This document shows, piece after piece, positions 6,910 to 9,753 of a DNA stretch of 9,753 bases. The stretch comes from JAVBOF01 sp031550915 (GTDB taxonomy: Bacteria; Bacillota; Clostridia; Christensenellales; MGBC116941). Position numbers and translations under genes: made by a program. How positions within the stretch are numbered: position 1 is the first letter of the stretch; each line of letters begins with the position of its first letter. The DNA is taken from positions 1-9,753 of the forward strand of contig JAVBOF010000084.1 in assembly GCA_031550915.1 (NCBI GenBank), given 5' to 3'. The notes under the pieces are model-generated. The model did no database searches and was not told the origin of the DNA. It saw nothing but the letters and a program-made list of their open reading frames with translations.

Positions 6910-7248
6910 ATGCTGAGTAATAATGCAGATAAATTGCTTGAATATCTCCTATCCCTTCCTTCTTCAGATGGTCATGTTTATGCAGAAACGCCAACTGACA
7001 TTACAAGGAGCGATACTTGCTATGAGTTACAGCAAAAAGGATATATTGATCGTTATCAGGCTTTTGGGCATAGTGGGTTTAGTTGTATATTAACGTATAT
7101 GGCAAAAGAATATTCTAAAAACAAGGGCATGTATCAATATATGGAGGCAAAAAATATGTTTACGCCTTTATCAAAAAGCAGTCGAGCTTTTTTTCTTGAG
7201 TTAGTGGACAATAGAGATAAACTATCGCAATATCTGGATACCCTTTAG
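6910..7248 (+). CDS. N-terminal part of an amber-split, duplicated winged-helix-like protein
   Basis: 112 residues from ATG 6910, with a weak purine-rich site (AAAGAAAG) upstream. Residues 5-70 look like a winged-helix unit: helix KLLEYLLSL, helix CYELQQKGYIDRYQA, then a beta wing FSCILTYMAKEY. A second unit begins at SRAFFLELVDNRDKLSQYL but is cut by TAG at 7246-7248. The frame continues without another stop and the second unit resumes with LNQKFGYLKDKGLIDIVYGD, then HIVFTYAGNHYF, paralleling the first. One 287-residue protein interrupted by a single nonsense codon is therefore the best reading. Winged-helix pairs usually bind nucleic acid, but no function can be assigned. It follows the tRNA-Ala terminator by 99 nt. 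Confidence 0.7.
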   Translation: MLSNNADKLLEYLLSLPSSDGHVYAETPTDITRSDTCYELQQKGYIDRYQAFGHSGFSCILTYMAKEYSKNKGMYQYMEAKNMFTPLSKSSRAFFLELVDNRDKLSQYLDTL

Positions 7249-7278
7249 TCCGGAGTCTCGGATGAAAAAGAAACGGAG

Positions 7279-7773
7279 TTGAATCAAAAATTCGGCTATC
7301 TCAAAGATAAGGGGCTTATTGATATTGTATATGGTGACGATAAAGTCTATCACATTGTATTTACTTATGCAGGTAATCATTATTTTGAGTTGGAGGAGGA
7401 ATATATCATGCAAAATGAAAAAAGGCAGAGCAATTCATATGAAAATGTCGGTTTAATTATTCAAGGAGATAATAATACCGTATCTGGGAATATGGTTTCT
7501 GTTAATAAAAATCTTTTGGAACTAGATGATATAGTAAAAACAATTAAGCAGACGCTTAGAGATTCAGATATTGAAGACGAATCTAGAGAGATTATAAATG
7601 ATAACGTTGATGTTATTCATGAACAGCTAAAGAACAATAACCCCAAAAAAGGGTTTATTAAAACAGCTATTTCCGGCTTACAGGGCATATATCCTAAAAT
7701 TGAAGACTCAGTTAAACTAGCATCGTCTATAATGGCTATTATTAAACTTGCTAAAGATTTGGAAATTTTATAA
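7279..7773 (+). CDS. C-terminal part of the amber-split protein, with IQGDNNTVSGN motif and helical tail
   Basis: In frame with 6910-7248 across one TAG; the open frame runs from 7249. TTG 7279 has GGAG abutting it and is a poor start. ATG 7408 has AGGAGG 8 nt upstream and would give a 121-residue product. Residues 1-43 (from TTG) complete the second winged-helix unit. Residues 58-72 hold a polar GLIIQGDNNTVSGNM strand, then helices NLLELDDIVKTIKQTL, ESREIINDNVDVIHEQL and a hydrophobic helix SIMAIIKLAKDLEIL. Similar G-D-N-N strands followed by helices occur as linkers to effector or assembly domains in bacterial conflict proteins; this is only a resemblance. The C-terminal part may be made alone, made by readthrough, or be the tail of a pseudogene. 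Confidence 0.65.
   Translation: MNQKFGYLKDKGLIDIVYGDDKVYHIVFTYAGNHYFELEEEYIMQNEKRQSNSYENVGLIIQGDNNTVSGNMVSVNKNLLELDDIVKTIKQTLRDSDIEDESREIINDNVDVIHEQLKNNNPKKGFIKTAISGLQGIYPKIEDSVKLASSIMAIIKLAKDLEIL
7394..7399 (+). promoter_or_regulatory. Internal consensus ribosome binding site before ATG 7408
   Basis: AGGAGG, a perfect anti-16S match, 8 nt before an in-frame ATG. It also encodes part of a Glu run (LEEEY), so it may be incidental, but it would permit separate translation of the C-terminal domain downstream of the amber codon. Confidence 0.5.
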
Positions 7774-7829
7774 AAAAACATATTAATTCTAAAAATGTTA
7801 GATAAATATCGAAGAAGTGGTGATTTAAA

Positions 7830-8192
7830 GTGGAAAATTATCTACCTTATATTGTTTCAGTTCTTGTTGCTATAATAACTGGTGTAATAAGCTATTGTTC
7901 TGCCAGAGCAAAATCGAAGGCAGAAATTCAAAGCTTGCAAAAAAGCAATGAGCACGAAATATCGAAATTGATGCAACAGCATAAACTTGATCTTGATGCA
8001 CTGGAAAGAAAACATGAAATGGAGATTGAAAAAATCAATCTTGAACATCAACATCAATTAGAGCTATTGCTAAAAGAAGCCGAAAACAAAATGGGCGCTG
8101 ATTTAATTCAAAGCATGCTTGGTGAAGCAATGAAAACACCAGAAGCAAGGCAAGCAATGGGCCAAGCATTTAAGGCGCCAAAGAAAAAATAA
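7830..8192 (+). CDS. Small membrane-anchored coiled-coil protein
   Basis: 120 residues from GTG 7830, with a modest GTGGTG site 7 nt upstream; no better start is in frame. Residues 6-22 form one membrane helix (YIVSVLVAIITGVISY). Residues 27-88 are a highly charged heptad-like coiled coil rich in K, E, H and L (EISKLMQQHKLDLDALERKH). Residues 89-120 are a helical, basic tail (DLIQSMLGEA, EARQAMGQAFKAPKKK). It lies 56 nt after the amber-split gene, with no terminator between, so the two are probably one operon. A single-pass coiled coil could oligomerise at the membrane or tether the upstream protein. No family recognised. Transcription should end at the terminator 8316-8350. Confidence 0.8.
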   Translation: MENYLPYIVSVLVAIITGVISYCSARAKSKAEIQSLQKSNEHEISKLMQQHKLDLDALERKHEMEIEKINLEHQHQLELLLKEAENKMGADLIQSMLGEAMKTPEARQAMGQAFKAPKKK

Positions 8193-8227
8193 CATATCAT
8201 GAATCCAATATATATTTCGAACTGCAC

Positions 8228-8281
8228 TTTCCACCCTATTTCCACCCACTTTCACGCAATCCGAGGGAAATCGGAGGGAAA
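8228..8281. repeat. Array of 11-bp-period short repeats, arm-site or iteron-like
   Basis: TTTCCACCC occurs at 8228-8236 and again at 8239-8247, with a degenerate TTTCACGC at 8250-8257: three units at exact 11-bp spacing. Two copies of GAGGGAAA follow at 8263-8270 and 8274-8281, again 11 bp apart, and their extended form GGAGGGAAA resembles the reverse complement of the first unit (GGGTGGAAA). Spacing near one helical turn in both orientations is what protein-binding arrays such as integrase arm-type sites look like. The array lies 110 bp from the broken tRNA-Ala. Confidence 0.6.
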
Positions 8282-8315
8282 AACCTCGCCAAACCCCACT
8301 TTCGACTGGCACAAC

Positions 8316-8350
8316 AAAAGCTCTCAAACTTACTGTTCAAGAGCTTTTTT
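8316..8350. terminator. Intrinsic terminator after the coiled-coil gene
   Basis: AAAAGCTCT (8316-8324) pairs with AGAGCTTTT (8340-8348); a further AAC/GTT pairing sits inside. A run of seven T follows on the plus strand. On the minus strand it would lie about 45 nt after the end of the tRNA fragment at 8391, so it could also end that transcript. Confidence 0.85.
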
Positions 8351-8390
8351 TAATATCTCATTCAATTATTCTGCTTCTTTGGACTCCGGG

Positions 8391-8428
8391 TTGCGAAAGC
8401 TGCGCTCTACCAACTGAGCTATATCCCC
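8391..8428 (-). pseudogene. tRNA-Ala(CGC) 5' half (nt 1-38), truncated in the anticodon arm
   Basis: Minus-strand 8428-8391 matches nt 1-38 of the intact tRNA-Ala at 37 of 38 positions: acceptor GGGGATA, complete D arm, 5' anticodon stem and loop TTCGCAA. The one change is T for G at position 31. After nt 38 the sequence becomes CCCGGAGTCC, which cannot pair with the stem, and no T arm or CCA follows. The promoter is retained (8472-8500), so the fragment may still be transcribed. Its missing nt 39-76 are matched by the relic at 1429-1466 on the same strand. Confidence 0.9.
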
Positions 8429-8471
8429 GTGTACGTATCTGCAAAATTGGTTACGAAAAAAGCATAGAAGG

Positions 8472-8500
8472 ATTATAAAATCTCCTGCAGATAATCACAA
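8472..8500 (-). promoter_or_regulatory. Promoter of the truncated tRNA-Ala
   Basis: On the minus strand TTGTGA (8500-8495), a 17-nt spacer and TATAAT (8477-8472) precede the tRNA 5' end by 43 nt, almost the same geometry as at the intact copy. Confidence 0.75.
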
Positions 8501-8504
8501 TACA

Positions 8505-8814
8505 GGCAGAAAAATTTATAACATCGTTCTTTCTGCCGCTATATCTGTGATATAGTCATTTCAGCCGACTTTCCGTGACATAATTGGGTCAGATAATCTC
8601 AATATCGAGCTGTAGATATAGCGTTTTCTCACGGCTACTTATATAACGTATCAATGAATGCGTGTATTTGACTGTGAATACGCTTATACATTTATATTTT
8701 GCTTCAGCATTGTTTTCTGATCAGGAAATGGTTTGATAATATGTAATATATTATGACAACAACTGATAAAGCGGCAATATGTAGGAGTTTTCTCGGTGTT
8801 TCAAGGGTTTTCTC
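8505..8814. repeat. Non-coding stretch rich in inverted and direct repeats
   Basis: No gene is supportable between 8429 and 9160. Visible here: inverted repeat GGCAGAAA/TTTCTGCC (8505-8512, 8530-8537); hairpin CTATATC-TGT-GATATAG (8539-8555); CGCTATATCT (8537-8546) with its complement at 8614-8623; palindrome CTGATCAG (8717-8724); dyad ATAATAT/ATATTAT (8736-8742, 8748-8754); and GTTTTCTC at 8623-8630, 8787-8794 and 8807-8814. CAGATAATCACAATA (8488-8502) recurs at 8590-8604 with one mismatch. No function can be named. Confidence 0.55.
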
Positions 8815-8853
8815 CACTAAATTATCAGAAATATATATTTTATTAATATTGAA

Positions 8854-8882
8854 TTGACAACAAAAGATTATAAGAGTATAGT
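8854..8882 (+). promoter_or_regulatory. Promoter of hppA
   Basis: Consensus TTGACA (8854-8859), a 17-nt spacer and TATAGT (8877-8882). Transcription should start near 8889, leaving a leader of about 270 nt before the ATG at 9161. Two GTTTTCTC copies spaced 20 bp apart lie 40-67 bp upstream of the -35 and could be an activator site. Confidence 0.8.
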
Positions 8883-9012
8883 TAGTGAAAGTTTTTGAGC
8901 AAAAACAAAAAACTATCGAATACCGATTGGATCTGAAATAAGAAAATGCGTAGTAGCAGGATATTTACATATATTAATTTCAACGCCGGTTAATACTTTA
9001 AGAACGCGTATA

Positions 9013-9057
9013 ACTAAGAACGATGAATCTGAAAATTTCGGGTTGATCGTGCTTGGT
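9013..9057 (+). promoter_or_regulatory. Long imperfect stem-loop in the hppA leader
   Basis: 9013-9031 pairs with 9039-9057 over 17 of 19 positions, with two purine-purine mismatches (A-G, G-G), a few G-U pairs and an A/T loop of 7 nt. A T7 run (about 9070-9076) follows 12 nt later, too far for a simple terminator. A cis-acting RNA element is possible. I could not match it to the fluoride riboswitch, which often precedes pyrophosphatase genes: its GGCGATG and CTGATG signatures are absent. Confidence 0.5.
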
Positions 9058-9160
9058 CGTGGGCGTATTCTTTTTTTGTCGGTCTTTCGGGCATGGAAAC
9101 ACAAAGAACTCCTCGCAGCTACTTGAAATACATAACATGTAATTTTAAGGAGAATATAAT

Positions 9161-9753
9161 ATGTCAAATAGCACCAGCGACATGAATCTTAAGATTCCTG
9201 TGCTAGCTCAAAACCAAAACTTATTATTGTTTATTGGCCTGGCAGTATGCGTACTCGGCCTGCTTTTTGGTTTGTACCAATACACAAAAGTCAAAAAGCT
9301 CAAAGCCCACCCTTCGATGCTTGACGTAGCAAGCACCATCTTTGAAACCTGTAAAACTTATCTGGTACAGCAGGGGAAACTGTTGGCGGTGCTGCTGGTT
9401 ATAGTCGCTGTTTTCATCGCATTCTATTACGGCTTTTTGCAGCACACAGCGGTCGGAGGAGTAGTCTTCATTTTAGCATGGGCAGTTGTCGGTATATTGG
9501 GCTCATATGGAGTGGCGTGGTACGGTATCCGAATGAATACACTGGCAAACAGCCGCATGGCGTTTGCATCGCTTGAGCGTAAGCCGCTAAAACTGCTGAA
9601 TATTCCTCTCGCATCGGGAATGAGCATTGGCGTTCTGCTGATTTGCGTCGAATTGTTTATGATGCTGATAATAATGACGGTCATGCCAAGGGAGTTGGCT
9701 GGACCTAGCTTCATTGGCTTTGCTATAGGTGAATCATTGGGCGCCTCCGTGCT
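9161..9753 (+). CDS. hppA: Membrane-bound ion-pumping pyrophosphatase, N-terminal part
   Basis: ATG 9161 follows AAGGAG (9147-9152) at 8-nt spacing. 197 residues are visible and the gene runs off the right edge. Membrane helices lie at about 21-39, 73-92, 101-120 and 153-175. The signature run STIFETCKTYL (59-69), SYGVAWYGIRMNT (115-127), then PRELAGPSFIGFAIGESLGA (176-195) fits the M-PPase family, in the divergent branch whose members start with an ETCKTYL-type helix instead of the usual EGA-type one. These enzymes hydrolyse pyrophosphate and pump H+ or Na+ out of the cytosol. The pyrophosphate-binding aspartates and the residues deciding the ion and K+ dependence lie beyond the window. A strong promoter and a long leader drive it. 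Confidence 0.93.
   Translation, partial: MSNSTSDMNLKIPVLAQNQNLLLFIGLAVCVLGLLFGLYQYTKVKKLKAHPSMLDVASTIFETCKTYLVQQGKLLAVLLVIVAVFIAFYYGFLQHTAVGGVVFILAWAVVGILGSYGVAWYGIRMNTLANSRMAFASLERKPLKLLNIPLASGMSIGVLLICVELFMMLIIMTVMPRELAGPSFIGFAIGESLGASV

Noticed and set aside
6713..6916. Plus-strand reading frame through the tRNA
   Set aside because: It overlaps the intact tRNA and its terminator and has no ribosome site.
8228..8281. CRISPR array
   Set aside because: Units are only 8-9 bp at 11-bp spacing, with no spacers of usable length and no cas genes.
8103..8327. Minus-strand frame opposite the coiled-coil gene
   Set aside because: Shadow of the gene at 7830-8192, which has better coding features.
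8199..8417. Plus-strand frame of 72 codons
   Set aside because: It runs through the repeat array, the terminator and the tRNA fragment; no ribosome site and no protein-like pattern.
1429..8428. A natural trans-spliced split tRNA, as in some archaea
   Set aside because: The sequences flanking the two halves are not complementary to each other, the 3' half has broken T and acceptor stems, and an intact copy exists at 6698.
8391..8428. Self-splicing intron in the tRNA anticodon loop
   Set aside because: The sequence after nt 38 shows no intron-like core, the exon end is A where group I introns need U, and the 3' half is 6.9 kb away and diverged.
8889..9160. Fluoride, cyclic-di-GMP or T-box riboswitch
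   Set aside because: The key conserved motifs of each class are not present in the leader.
8913..9167. Minus-strand frame of 84 codons in the hppA leader
   Set aside because: It overlaps the hppA ribosome site and start, lacks its own ribosome site, and the leader hairpin explains the sequence better.

Overview
The window reads as chromosomal DNA of a low-GC anaerobic Bacillota, most likely an uncultured clostridium. The signs are AT-rich sequence, strong AGGAGG-type ribosome sites, an LPXTG wall-anchored surface protein, an oxygen-sensitive NapH-like polyferredoxin, a pyrophosphate-driven ion pump, and a tRNA gene with an encoded CCA end. No integrase, transposase, CRISPR array or rRNA is visible.

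Layout. (1) 2-1291, plus: 3' end of a repeat-containing LPXTG surface protein, closed by a strong, probably bidirectional terminator. (2) 1366-1607: a GC-richer spacer with a degraded tRNA 3' half and a possible decayed reading frame. (3) 1608-3480, minus: a tight three-gene operon (kinase-like protein, zinc-ribbon membrane protein with an EVE/PUA-like C-terminal domain, XRE-like helix-turn-helix protein) that looks like a sensor-kinase-regulator module. (4) 3744-5337, plus: two adjacent exported proteins of unknown function. (5) 5572-6402, plus: an orphan NapH-like membrane iron-sulfur protein. (6) 6628-6810: an intact tRNA-Ala(CGC) with promoter and terminator. (7) 6910-8192, plus: a duplicated winged-helix-like protein split by one in-frame amber codon, then a membrane-anchored coiled-coil protein. 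(8) 8228-8500: an array of 11-bp-period repeats, a terminator, and the 5' half of a second tRNA-Ala(CGC) on the minus strand that still has its own promoter. (9) 8501-9160: non-coding, with repeats, a strong promoter and a long structured leader. (10) 9161 to the edge: the start of a membrane pyrophosphatase (hppA).

The most striking observation is that the two tRNA pieces, on the same (minus) strand about 6.9 kb apart, cover nucleotides 1-38 and 39-76 of one tRNA-Ala with neither gap nor overlap. The simplest reading is an old tRNA-Ala gene interrupted in its anticodon arm, with everything from about 1467 to 8390 inserted. The insert carries an intact tRNA-Ala(CGC) that could have replaced the lost one. 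The 8228-8281 repeats beside the right junction resemble integrase arm-type sites. On that reading the kinase operon, the exported pair, the NapH-like gene and the amber-split pair are island cargo, while the LPXTG gene and hppA are the original neighbours. This is inference: there is no integrase, no target duplication was found, and the 3' half is diverged.
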